A stretch of 64,000 bases of DNA from Scilla litardierei. Its lineage: Eukaryota > Streptophyta > Magnoliopsida > Asparagales > Asparagaceae. Each line of letters starts with the position of its first letter. Within the stretch, counting starts at the first letter, position 1. This document shows positions 1 through 13,126 of this stretch, one piece after another. Under the pieces are notes generated by a model, which had not been told where the DNA came from, did not search any database, and worked only from the letters and a program-made list of their open reading frames with translations. Position numbers and translations under genes: made by a program. The DNA is taken from the NCBI GenBank assembly GCA_030789695.1, contig CM061134.1, positions 63,539,370-63,603,369 on the forward strand. The letters are read 5' to 3'.

Positions 1-3000
1 TAAATATTGACTAGCATATTCTCTTTTGGTATTACTAATCTAAAAATGAGTTCATGCGTTATTTCTATTCTACAATTTAGGATCAACTGTTTTAAATTTT
101 TTTGGTAATACTTTTCTCTATTGTATCATTATTTTTAAAGGCAATGTGTTGGTTTTTTTTATTTAAGTTCTTTGATAGCTCAGTTCATTTCTTATGTATG
201 TTAGAGTCTTATGATGAATTAGTTCCTTATTAATTGTAGTTAAATGTGACGTATTGAGATAAATATACCTTAAACATTCTTTAATGTGAGTATATGATTC
301 ATATATAGTAAGATATATGCATGGTATGCATATGACATCTATTTGTATCATCTGACATTATATTCTGATATTTAGTCCGGGAATGCATGGTATGCATATG
401 ACTTCTATATTTATCCTCTGACATGATATTACGATATTTAATCAATATCCCTGATATACCCAGATATCCTCTATCTGATATCATATTTTTTAAAATCCGA
501 TACGAGATTGATATCTGATATTTAAAACACTGATTCCATTATGATTCAGCTTCATTGTAAAGAATTATTTAAAACACTAGTTCCATCATGTAAAAAAATT
601 CTTACAGTTCAATGATTCTATGGTCTTACTAATTGATATCAAATAAAATGGGAAATCAGGTAAATAATATACAGATTGTAGTGACATGTTAGGTGTTACA
701 CATGCAGTGCTAACATCATGAACAAACAAACAAATCTATTTGCCAAAGTGACACTAGGCAATGAAGAACTAAATTCAAAAGAAATGTTAGAATTACCAGT
801 CATATGGTAGGAGGCCCCTGAATCTATTACCTAGTTTTAGAACACTTAGGAGGAAATGAAAACATTAGAGTTATTGGATTCGTCCAGTGTAGTTGTAGGG
901 CCTAAAAAGGAGAAGACATTGACTCTTGAAACTACTGGAATGTCATCCATTTATCATACTGTTCCTGGATAAAATCAGTCATGTATACCGGACTCATGTA
1001 CATAAGAAATATGTGCTGATTGAGGACCTGACATTCTATTTTGTACCCACAATCTACTTTGTATGCCCTACCTTACAGTAATGGCATACTCTGCTATTAC
1101 CATCAGATAAGACTCACACAGACTCACACAGTCCAATCCATTAGTGCCTTCATGACCCACTCCAACTGGACACTATCCACGATCCATGCCACGAGTCGCT
1201 CCACGATCTTCCCTTGGTCCGCGAGGTCATCTTGATGAACTGCTAATGTAGTACGGTCATTTGCACATGTTATGAAAGAATCGTTTGGTAATATTCTCCG
1301 AAGTAGGCTAAGTCTCCGACATGGAGTTGTTCGCTAAAACTCCTTATCACATACAACCGTGCACACACACAAACTTATGGTAAAGTTCTAAAGAATCCGG
1401 GTATAAATATGTGTTTCCATTGCATGTTCTTTTTTTGCACATCAGCACTTGCTTGAAATAATGATTTCAACTCTTCGCACAATCATATGTAGTCAACGTA
1501 GGTTGGGCAAGAGTCTGATTCTCCTTTTGACTCTTTCAGAACAACTCCTGTTACACCTCGTATGATTTGTTCAGTTTGTTTGTCCCTATATAGAGCTCCA
1601 TTAGACACTCTTATAGTTATTTGACGATGGTCGTATGTGAAACCATGGCCTACTATATCTTCATACTGTGTGCTATCGGATTTTAAGACTTGCATCATCA
1701 TATTTTTATTCTACGGTCTTCATGTTTGGAGGATCATCTACAAGATAAATCTTCTTTTCTCTGTTGATAATATGCTTCTCAACGAGTCTTCATCATTATA
1801 GGTAAGTGGTTTCATTTACCAGTAGCCAATCAGTTTCCATCAGTGATCTTCCTGAATACAAACTCTTGAACTACATGTTTGACCTTGAACTTTTTCTCTT
1901 TAGCCATACCTAATCAAGCAACCCGTTAAATCCAACAAGATAAATCACATTCCCAACCTATTATCCTTCCTCAGGATCACATCCTTACACCTTGCACATA
2001 TGATCATCCCCTAGATTTCAACCACCACATCCAAGCTAACGGATCCTTAATCATCTGATCCTTAATGATCTGAAGTACTTTTCAAATAGAAAAATACATA
2101 ATGAAGAGCCATATTAAACTACATTCCTTTTTTGTTACAACATACTTTGTTGTATATTCACATTTACCGCATTTTTAGTATTATTTTTAAGTAATTTTTT
2201 ACAGTACCCATATACCTCTAAATAGCAAAACGTGAAGATGAGAGAATGTTTGAGAGAGAAATTATCGGGTGAAGATGGGAAGATTAAGATATGATCTGAT
2301 GAGTTGTCGAGTGGTAGGGTCATCGAGTGACATCGAGGAAGATGGGGTCTGATGAGATGATGAGCGGCTGCGTTGTCGTCGATGGTGGTGAGCGAACATT
2401 GATGTGTCGTGGTCAAATGGTGGTGGTTTGTTCTGATGGTTTGTGTTTGGATGGGGTGAAGAGAGAAAAGGGAAGAATATGAACATTGTTGTCTTCCCCC
2501 TTTTGGTGGAAGGTTAGGGTTGGGTTATTCAGGGGCTCTGATGCCATGTTGAAAAAAAAGAATTGTTAAAGAAAAGTTCTTATTTATTTTGTTGAACATA
2601 ACTTATCTTACTTATAGATACATAGTTGGATCTCCCAACCATCCACATTACTTCTACTCTCCCATCCACTCTCATTATTATACCTTCCCAGTCACTCCCA
2701 TTACATCGTCTCTTCCAGCCACTCTCATTACACTACGTACTCTAATAAATAGCTTTGTATCTATATGATATTCAGATTTTAACGAGTTAGTTTCCAAAAC
2801 TTTTTTCATGAAGATAAATATAACAGAAGTCGTAAGAAATTCGTGCACTGATCATGTCTTAGGTTTGCTGCAAGACCACTGCATGAAGAACAATAAGGTG
2901 CCCAAAGGCCACTGCCATTAAAGTTTGAAGTCTAATAATTTTCTTGTAGATCATTGCCATTAAGTCTGAAGACCAATAGATTGCCCGAAGGGTAAAATCG

Positions 3001-4249
3001 ATGAACTAATAACATTAACAATATCATGATTGAACATTATTTCAAAAGGGTTGAAGATAACTCATAACACTTTCCTTAACAATAGGCAACATTCACCTTG
3101 TCAATACTTCATGATGTCATTCACCGCAATTAAACAATAGAAATTCATGTCTGATCCGATTTAATGCAATAAACATGAAGCTCTTTTAGAAAACATGTGC
3201 ATACTTGGTTACAGTAATAATTTTGTAGAAACATTCATTTACTTTTGAAAACATCTAGGGAGATGTCTCTTCACCTCTAACAAGCTAAAGTTCTTGCTTG
3301 AGAACCGATCGATCAATATTCGAATAATCCTAAAATCCTAATTCATAAGTATTTTCATCAATAAATGCTCAAAGGACCATATTTCTCTTTTGGTGTTTAA
3401 AACTAGGAAAATTTGTTTAGGATAACTAATACTATTTTCCTAGATTTTTCAGTATTCCAGAAATTTAAAATCCATTCTCAAGATTTATGGGCTAAAATGT
3501 AATTTTAGAATTCCAAATGATAAACAAATTTTGAAAAGTTCAAGGTCAAAATGGAATTGTCTATACCTAGACAGCAGTCCATGTGGTGTCTTAAAGGGTG
3601 ATACAACTGGGTTTCGAATCCAATTTACCCTAGGTCCTCAAATACTTATCTTTAATCACTTCTTCAATTTTCTTTTCTTTATTTCCGTCGATAACAACCG
3701 GGACCCATCAATTAGGTTTTCTTCTTATTTTTTTCTGTTAATTGAGCTATTTAAAAAGAGATAACTGACTCAAGTATCCAAATTAAACAGATAAGCAAAT
3801 GTAAGATCATACCTATTTCCACCCGCTTCCTTCTCTCTTACTCTCAGTTGAGGTAGTAAGGTGGGTGAAGAGGACATCATCTTGCTCGCCATTTGTAGGC
3901 CACTCACTCTTCAGGTTTTTCACAAAACTTTCACATGCTAATGGAAAAGTTCCAATTTGGTTTGAACCCAAACTTCTAAAATCTTTTGTCTTGGTTCACA
4001 TGTTAAACAAGAACTCAACTTTGATTTGGTGTCAAACCTTTTATTGAAAAAAAAAATAATTTGGGTAGTATATTTCTATAGTTGAATGATGGTGGGTATT
4101 GGTTTGTTCAACTTGTTTGTTTTCAGGGTGTCTTATGTTAAAAATGTAAACAATGTTTTCTTCTTATAGTTATGATGTAATAGAAAGCTGTCTTCCAATT
4201 TCACATATGTTTCTCATATTTAGTGGAATTTTGCTGACTGATTTAACAG
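1..4249. other. Non-coding flank or intron left of the first visible NAA35 exon
   Basis: AT-rich sequence with no open frame that I recognise. It probably lies in an upstream intron of NAA35, because the first exon seen (4250) begins in mid-protein, at about the middle of the family alignment. I looked for the conserved upstream exon and found none. It contains a possible copia primer-binding junction near 2535 and a hAT-like terminus around 520-535 (tttaaaacactg), followed 46 bases later by a near copy (tttaaaacactag, 567-590). Confidence 0.5.
2535..2780 (-). mobile_element. Possible Ty1/copia LTR remnant with primer-binding site
   Basis: At 2535-2546 the plus strand reads gctctgatgcca, the complement of an initiator-Met primer-binding site (TGGCATCAGAGC). 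It is followed directly by tgttgaaaa. On the minus strand this gives the usual copia junction, an LTR ending in CAACA followed by TGGNATCAGAGC. The outer end of the LTR and any gag or pol are not recognisable, so the right boundary given is arbitrary. Confidence 0.35.
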
Positions 4250-4384
4250 CTTCTGTTGGTTCAAGATGGGAAACTGTATGGGCGCGACCTCTTTTACGAT
4301 GTGATTTCAAGAGCTTTGGCACTACAAGAAATTTCAAGGGACGAAGGATGTCAAAGAAATGAATTTGTGGTGCAGCTAAGTCAG
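4250..4384 (+). CDS. NAA35: NAA35 visible exon 1 (45 codons)
   Basis: Starts after the acceptor tttaacag in phase 0 and encodes [13 protein letters not shown] through to FVVQLSQ. The only donor that keeps frame with the next exon is CAG|GCAAGA, a GC donor. The nearby GT (CTAA|GTCAGG) would shift the frame. It corresponds to the region just before the Arg/Lys-rich helix of NAA35. Confidence 0.9.
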
Positions 4385-7300
4385 GCAAGAAATACACCAC
4401 TTGTTTTATTATTGTTGAGGAGAAATAGTCTCTTCTGAAGATAATTTTTTTATATAGGGTTTAATTTTGCTATGTCTAAAATGAATTTTGAATGTGCAGC
4501 TCGTGGTCAACTTGCTTAAAATTCTTTGTACAAATACTGCCTGGCAGCGACGCAAGCTGGGAAAAATTTTGCAAGATTGGAGTGTTATTTCCATTCAGGT
4601 TTGTGCATTGGTTTACAAGTACAACTCCATAAAGTCTGTTTGAATACCCTTTAGTCTTATTCAATATATGGCGGTCTTTTTTAAGCTCCACTTTAACTGT
4701 TCATGGCTATCTATTTTAAAGTTTCACATTAACTGTTCTCACAGAGTGCTTTTTAGTTTCACGCATAATGGCTTGGCCTATGTATTTAGCTATAAGAATT
4801 TTATTTCCATGTCTGTTGTCATCTCATATTGTACTAAATTGGTCTAAGAAGAAGTGAAAGTTTGAAAGAGAGTGGAAAGAGAGTGGAGTTCTCTCATGCC
4901 CATGCATTAAAAACTCTCACACTTTCATCTCTTAATTCCCCTCGCTACGGCCCAATGAAGCACGCGAATAATGATTGCAATATTTCTTTCATGGCACCTA
5001 GTTGGCACCAACTTCCCACTTCCCATTTTGGAGTTCCGGGGAAATTTGTCCCCTTGGCATCAGTTAAAAACTCTTCCACTTTCTCAATTTCATGTCCACT
5101 CCTAGATTGTCAACTAATCCCTGATTCATACCAAATATGTTTATCCAATTAAGCCTACCCTTTGTGTGTGTTCTGTCTGAAGCAGATGGGTCTGCACACG
5201 TACTGCCAACCAAAGCATACCGCGAATCTGGGAACATTGTTGCCAAATAAGATACAAATGGTACTACAATTTTTGGAGCTTTTAACCGTAGTTTGGCTAT
5301 ACCTTTCTAACAAGGTGTAGTACAAACTTCAAACTTTAGAGCATAGATTATAGTAATAAGAAAACACACTGCGAGCAGTGACATAGGAGAGAAAATAGAA
5401 AGGTAAAGCTATTAAAGCCAACTCATACAATTTGAAATGTCAATATTATCAGATGGTGACTATTTATGATCATTAACTATGTAACAGATGTTCTCTTGAA
5501 TATCCCCCTTTATTAAACTTTTAAGTTTATCTTACATGACCGCCTCATTTTCCAGAGTTTTTCCCCTTCATAATGATAAAGTCATTCTCATACAATGGAT
5601 TTCAACCTCCTTTCCAACTTAATGATCTGATCTTCAGTTGACAATCTTACCTGTAGAACACACACAAATTTCCATCTTAAAACTATTTCATACAAACCAT
5701 TGTAAGCTTTAGCCAAAAGAAAATTCAAAGAAGAAACAAAGCATAAAAGCAGATGTATGCATTTAAATGCATACATCTGCTCCCTAAGAATTCAATAACT
5801 CAAATCACCTTGCCTTTCACAAGCAGATGTATGCATTTAAATGCACTAGTTGCGTTTGCTATTTCACATCATTTTTCATGTGGTCAAAAAGTGGCAGTAG
5901 GACAAGCAAATGGAGAGTGGGTGTATCCGCAGCAAGTAAAATAGTATATGGAACGTAGTCAAACAAGTTTGGACTCATGACTGACATAGGGAAATCCTAT
6001 TTAGCTGATATGGGTTTCATGCCAATTAGCCAATCCATATTAGGTCTAGTTCCTTGTGTTGCACCCAGTAGTTTACTGCTTTCACAACTTGGTTTGGTAT
6101 GTTAAATCCCAGAAATATACAAATTGATTAAGGAACAAGTACAAAAGCATTGAGAAAAAGAGGGAAAATAAAAAGACATGCATGGTTATGTGGTTCGGCC
6201 CCTAGACTCCATGGAGGAGCACAAATTCACTAACTGAATTGTGATTTTTGAGGAATACAATGATGGTGGAATATCTCTCAATCTTTAAACTGAGATATAC
6301 CTCTGTTTCGTGGGTGAGGCAGCTGTGTAATCTCACACAACAAAATCCTACACACATATACATCTTAAGAAAATTATTGAAGTGGACAGCTCCAATTTTG
6401 TCAATGAACTCATCAATGAGGCTCCAAAATTCCATAATTTACACTAGGTCCAGCCATGACCCATGATCGTCCTTTTTTCTCTCCAATTGTGATGTCTTTC
6501 CTTTGTGCTGCTTGATGCTCCTATCTCATCTATGTATCAATACTGAAATATTTCTTCTGGAATTGATGTGAATGTCTGCAGCATGACTTAATTGCTACAT
6601 AATCATCGCTGAATATATAAACTGCCAAACACAGAGTTGTACACCGTTCATAAAGGATGATCAAGCTTACTTATGAGCATTAGTAGAATCTATTGATTTA
6701 TATTAAGCTTGGTATGGTCCTTCGATTTTCGTTTGATACCTTGATGGTCCCTACTAAATCACGTAGAAGCATAATCCATGGATTAATAAGGTTTAGGTGA
6801 AGCCATGTGAATTTGTGGTGCTTGTTCACATTCAAGGTTTATTCTCCCCTCACCTCGTGTGCAGTTTTTGTTCGAATATCAAAACAAACGTTATGTCTCA
6901 TCACGACTTTGAAGTTTTGGTGTTGCGGCATGTATTTTAATTTGGTATTAGAGCAATACATGTTCAAATCTCATCCCACACAATTAAAAGAAGATTAAAA
7001 ACAACTGATAGACAAAAGCCTAGGTTTTGCTCCATAAAAAATGACCCTCAACTTAGTAGTGTTCGGGATCAGTTCACAGTTTTACACTTTTCCGACTGCA
7101 TTGTGTGGAACACAAGGTTGGGTCTTGCAATGAGTTCTATTATCTCTCAATCTATTTTCCATTATGAATTTTAATGAGAATGCAACAAATGCCTAAGTGC
7201 ATATAGTATGTGTTTGATGTGCTTTTGGTTTTGGACACGTGGGATTACAATAGCTTTTGCTAACATTTCTGAGCTGAATACCTATTAAAGTCTAATCAGG

Positions 7301-10300
7301 TCACCTTCAAATTTGCATGCAATGATTTTGTGGTATGCACTTGCATGTGTATCTATATAACAATAATTTTACTTAAGTGGTACATGCACTTGCATGTGTA
7401 TCTATATAACAATAATTTTACTTATGATTTTGAGAAACAAAGGAAACAAACAAGTTAAAAAACGCATAGCAATTGGGGAAGATTTACTGGTAAAAAATAT
7501 TTTATTGCAATTAATCATTGGTTAAGCAAAATAGCATTATTTTCATGCAATCCAACAGATTGAAATGGGTTCTATAATATCCTCATTTTACTTTTTTTAG
7601 TTTTTGGTTTATAATAGATGGTAGATTATAACTTGCAACACATGGGAGAAGCATGTCACATGACTTCTTTAATAGAAAGAATCAATTTGGCATTCTTAAT
7701 ACCATGGAATCAGGTTTCGGCTGAAACCGGCACGTTTTGGCCGTTTTGTACCGGTTTCGGAAGAGACCATGCCAAAAGTTCCGGTTTCGACAGTTTCGAT
7801 TGATCCATCCTTCAAAAAAAACCAAACAATAATAAAAAACCTCATCCATCCTTCAAAAATACCAGGAAAAAAGCAATCATGGAAAAAAACCTAACTATTG
7901 ATGCGGCTGCTACCGCATCATCCGCATCATCTGCGGATGATGCCGTGGGCCACGAGTTGGGCGCGGGTCCTGGAGGAAGAGTGGAGACCGCGGATGAGGA
8001 AAGAGGTCCCACGATCACTTATTTCCGCAGGAGGAAATGTGGGGTTCTGATTTAGTTATCTCGGGGGTATTCCGGTCTTTTCAGACCGGATTAGTAAATC
8101 CCTCTTTCTTTATTATTAGGGCTAGCCGCCGTTATTTTCTTTGATGCTTATTTTGTTGAAGAACACTCTTAGGCATCTTGTGAGGATAGTTAGGCTTTAA
8201 TCTGTTTGGATAAAAGCTAGGAGATAGGGTTTGTCTCGAAGGAACCCAAGTTATCTGTGTTCTTCGTCAATTTTCAATAAAAATTCCATCTTTTTAATTT
8301 TTCCTCTTTAAAAAACTGATTTGATTGATTCGATCCACCAGATCGTATCAAATTGGTATCAAAGCGGTGAGATCCGATGGCGGCAAGCACGAGATCGACG
8401 GCGGATGTCATGGACGAGAAGATTCAAAGATTACGCGACGAGTTCCAAAAAGAACTAGCGGCCACGAACGAGAGGATCATGGACGTCGTCCACAAGCAAG
8501 AGGAGACACAAGGGGATTTGCGAGCAATGAGAGGGGAGATGAAGGCGGAGATGGGTGACCTAGGCCAAATGCTTCAAACCCTAATGGCGGATCTCGGGAC
8601 GACGAAGGGGAAGATGGTTCAATGAGAAATTTTTGAGGAAATTTTGGATGATTCGGATTCGGAAATTCAACGACAAAAGATCCATGAAGAGAAAATAGCG
8701 AAGATGTTTCCCGGATCTTCAACCACTTAGGCGGCGACGACAACGAGGAAATCCGGAGTGGATGGAGGGGGCCAACCCCCCTCCAAACACGGCGAGCGGA
8801 CTTGCCGGCAGCTGGTGAGAGTGCGCCGGCAGTCAGATGCCCGCGGGGGCCGTGCGACCCTCCTACGGGTCGGCGCGACCCCGCTATGGGCCGCCGAAGG
8901 CCGTGCAGCCCGGTGGGTGGCCGCCAAGGGCCGCGCGACCCCGCTATAGGCGGGCGGGGGTCGTGCCGCCCTCGCCCAGCCACACCGAGCCTTGGGGGGT
9001 TTCGCCAAGATGGAGGGAGGTCGTGGGGGTTTATTTCAGGGACGACCAGCGGCGACGAATCCTCGAGATGCATTTTTGGGCTTTCCGAGACGTGGGGATG
9101 ACACATGAAGACGTTTTGAAGGCCCGAATGGGTTGGAACCTGATGGTAGACCACAGTGGCCAGAGGAGGAGTATGCTTGGGAGAAAAATGACCCTTCTTG
9201 GGATTATGTTCCTCAGGGGAGGAGACTGGAAGGGGTGGCGCAAGAAGATGCCAATGCGGACCGACGGTTGAAGAAGCTGAAGATGCCCGTATTTGAGGGC
9301 GTAGATCCGGATGGGTGGATTTATCGGGTTGAGCGCTACTTTCAAGTGATGGGATTCACGGAGGAGGAGGTTCTCCATGCCGTCAGCATTTAGGGGGAGA
9401 CGCTGGCATGGTATCGGTGGCGGATCGCCGGCATCCTTTTGGTTCGTGGGCGGAGTTGACAGCCTACTTGATGGATCGATTCCAGGAGACACCAGGATGA
9501 GATTTTTACGAGCAGCTCAGAGTACTCAGGCAGGAGGGAACGGTGCGGGACTTTGTCAGGAAGTTTTAGCTACTGTCGGGCCGAGTGCCTGGGGTCACTG
9601 AGGAGGCGCTCATGGGGAACTTCATGGGGGGCCCAAGCCCTCCATTCGAGCTGAGTTGAGAGTGCAGAGCCCGGGGGCTTGGAGGATCTGATTTGCCTCA
9701 CGCAGAAGGTGGAAGAGAAACATACGGAGGAGAGGAGGATACGTGGGGGGACCCAAAATTCCCGACCCACACCAGCAGCAGCGCCGAGGGCACCTGTCGG
9801 TGCACCGGAGACTAAAGAAGAGACTCGCCCCGCTACTCTTGGGCGGCGGATGACAGTGGCGGAGATGAGGGAGAGGCGTGCCAAGGGGTTGTGTTTCCGT
9901 TGCGACGAGAATTTCACCCATGTCCACAGATGTTCGAGCCGCCTGCTACAGATTATCATGGTGCCGGACGAAGAGTGTCGGGATGATGAGGAGGAGCCCA
10001 GGGTGAAGTCACATGAGGAGGAGAAGTCTCACCTAGACTTCACGGAGGTTTTCATGAACTCCGTGGTGGGGTTCACCCCGAACCACACCATGAAGTTGTC
10101 AGGGCAATTGGGTGATACGGCGATGACAGTACTGATAGACAGTGGGGCCACCCACACTTTCATCTCTAGCCGAGTAGTGGAGCATCATGGGCTGCAGTTG
10201 AGCACTATTGAGAAGTTTATTGTTTTGCTGGGGACATGGAAGATGGAGGAGAGCAACGGGTTCTGCAAGGGTTTGTGTCTGACCTTGCAGGGAGTATAGA

Positions 10301-13068
10301 TTATGGAGGATTTCTTACCCCTGGAGTTGGGGAATGTCGATATCATTCTAGGCGTACAGTGGCTGAAGAAGTTGGGGGACGTGCGGGTGAACTGGAAACG
10401 TCTCAGGATGGAGTTTGAGGAGGGTGACCGCACGGTGGTACTCACAGGGGACCCCACCTTATGCTTTTCGTTGGTGGCCTTTAAGGCCATTACTAGGGCC
10501 TTACAGAGAGAGGGAGAGGGGTACTTAGTGGAGTGCCGTGCAGTTGGAGTTAAGCAGGAGCATCCGACATAGATTCCAGGGGTGGTTGAGCAGATGCTGG
10601 AGCAGTTTCAGGATGTCTTTCAGGACCCGCAGGTGCTACCACCGGTGAGGGGACATGAGCATGCGATAGTCTTGAGAGAGGGAGCAGCACCAGTGAGTGT
10701 GCGGCCGTACAGATACCCCTATGTGTGGAAGGATGAGATAGAGAGGATGGTCGGGAAAATGTTACATGCTGGGGTGATCCAGCCTAGTGTTAGCCCTTTT
10801 TCTAGCCCGGTTCTGTTGGTGAAGAAGAAGGACGTGAGCTGGCGTTTCTGCGTAGACTACAGAGCGCTGAATAAGGAAACAGTGGCCGACAAGTTTTCTA
10901 TCCTAGTGATCGACGAGCTGTTGGATGAGTTGCACGGTGCAGTTGTGTTTTCGAAGATCGACCTGAAGGCGGGGTACCACCAGATCCTGAGGAGGCCATA
11001 GGACGTGCCGAAGACTGCGTTTCGCACCCACGATGGGCACTACGAGTTTCTCGTTATGCCTTTTGGCTTGACGAATGCTCCGTCCACATTTCAGGCCTTG
11101 ATGAACAAGGTCTTTCGGTTGTTCTTGAGGAGGTTTATCCTCGTGTTCTTTGACGATATCTTTTTCTACAGCAGGACCATGGAGGAACATGTGGGCCATT
11201 TAGAGGAGGTATTCCGGGAGTTGGTGCATCAGTTATATGCAAATCGGAAGAAGTGCAGCTTTGGACAGATGCAGATAGAATACTTGGGGCACGTAGTGTC
11301 GGCAGCAGCAGTCGAGGCAGACATGGCAAAGATAGAGGCGATACTAGATGGCCTGTACCTACCACTCTGAGGGCGTTGCGGGGATTTCTCGGACTGACGG
11401 GATACTACCGGAAGTTCGTACAGTGGTATAGCACCATCGCACGGCCACTCACAGATCAGTTGAAGAAGGATGGGTTCCAGTGGGGAGAGTAGGCGACCAA
11501 CGCATTCGAGGCCTTGAAGGTGGCGATGACGACCGCTCCGGTATTGGCGCTCCCTGACTTCAGCATCGCGTTCGTGGTAGAGACTGATGCTTCAGGCGTT
11601 AGTTTGGGGCAGTATTGATGCAGCTGGGGCGACCGATAACCTATTTCAGTCAGGTGCTTTCTGCTAGAGCACGGCTGAAATCTGTGTATGAGAGGGAACT
11701 GATGGCTATCGTGTTAGCGATGCAGAAGTGGCGGCCCTACCTGTTGGGGAGTGAGTTTGTGGTCAGGACGGATCAGTGCAGCCTGAAGTATTTACTGGAG
11801 CAGAGGTTGGTGACTGAGGAGCACCAGCGTTGGCTGTCGAAGTTGGTAGGGTACCGGTTGACATTGAATACAGGCCGGGGTTGGAGAATAAGGCGGCACT
11901 TGAGGACGCTCTCGTTACCGATGTGGTTAGACTGGGAGCCCATGTTACAGGAGGCAGAGGCCGATATAGAGTTGAGACAGATCAGAGAGCGATTACATGG
12001 CGGCGGGGAGGAGCCGAAGGGATACTCTTTGGAGGGGCGCAGGCTGTTGTACCAGGGGCGGTTGGTCTTACCTCGGACGTCGACATTCATACCAGTGCTG
12101 TTTCAGGAGTTCCATAGTTTAGGGGTTGGGGGACACTCCGGGGTGCAGCAGACTTACATGCGGATGGCCTGAGAGGTTTACTGGTAGGTGATGAGGAAGG
12201 CGATAACCCTCTTAGTGGCAGCTTGCGATGTCTGTCAGCGTCACAAGTACATGGCCATGGCACCGGCAGGGTTGCTGCAGCCTTTGGCGTCGCCTGAGCG
12301 GGTGTGGGAGGAGGTGATGATGGACTTCATCGATGAGTTACCCAAGTCGGAGGGTACATGGTGATCTTCGTGGTGGTGGACAGGTTGAGTAAGTACGCTC
12401 ACTTCGTACCGCTGAAACACACTTACACGGCAGTTTTGGTGGCTACAGCGTTTACTCGGGAGGTGATACGGCTGCATGGGGTCCCTGGTTCTATTGTGAC
12501 TGACCGGGACCAGGTGTTCATGAGCGGGTTTTGGTGGAAGCTGTTCTGGGTCCAGGGAATGGTGTTAAAGAGGAGTACCGCCTATCACCCTCAGACAGAC
12601 GGGCAGACAGCAGTGTTATCAAATGGCGACGCTATGGGCGCTATGGCGGAATGGCCTGGTGGTTTTTGGGCTCATAGCCATTCGCCATCCGCTTTTCTGC
12701 ATGATATGGCCACGTCCGCTATTTCCGCCATGGCGCCTGCTATTTCCGCCATAACGCCCGCCATGTGGTGGTTTATGACGCACATGGCGGACGTTCAATT
12801 ATTTTTTTGATTATTTATGTTGTTTTTATTTGTTTTTGCAGTTTTTTAGTTTTTATACACACATACACACATACAGATACACGCACGCACACACAGAGAG
12901 AGAGAACGTACACATACATACATACAGATACATACTGACACATGCACACACACACATACACAATCACACACACATACATACATAATTACATATACACGCG
13001 CGCGCACATACAACATCACACACATAGCCACAATCACACACACACATTCACACATATACACACACATT

Positions 13069-13126
<58 letters not shown>

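Larger units (their letters stand above)
4599..7898 (+). other. Left part of NAA35 giant intron 1, no gene
   Basis: Intronic AT-rich DNA between exon 2 and element E1. It holds a 34-bp perfect palindrome (5748-5781), a second half-copy of it (5822-5845) and a 47-bp-period duplication (7330-7424). Near 7713-7805 is a patch rich in ggtttcg/gaaaccgg motifs. No coding homology was recognised. Confidence 0.6.

Noticed and set aside
3865..4047. Possible upstream NAA35 exon (spells IWFEPK)
   Set aside because: Only a five-residue resemblance to the GFEPKVNQR region. No suitable splice sites, and the rest does not match.
7713..7805. Patch of ggtttcg/gaaaccgg motifs, echoed at 21080-21140, considered as a terminal pair of an outer transposon around E1 and E2
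   Set aside because: Motifs are short and not alignable as terminal repeats, and no target duplication was found.
8477..9154. 225-codon minus-strand Pro/Arg/Ser-rich frame
   Set aside because: Antisense to the GC-rich variable block of E1 gag; composition only.
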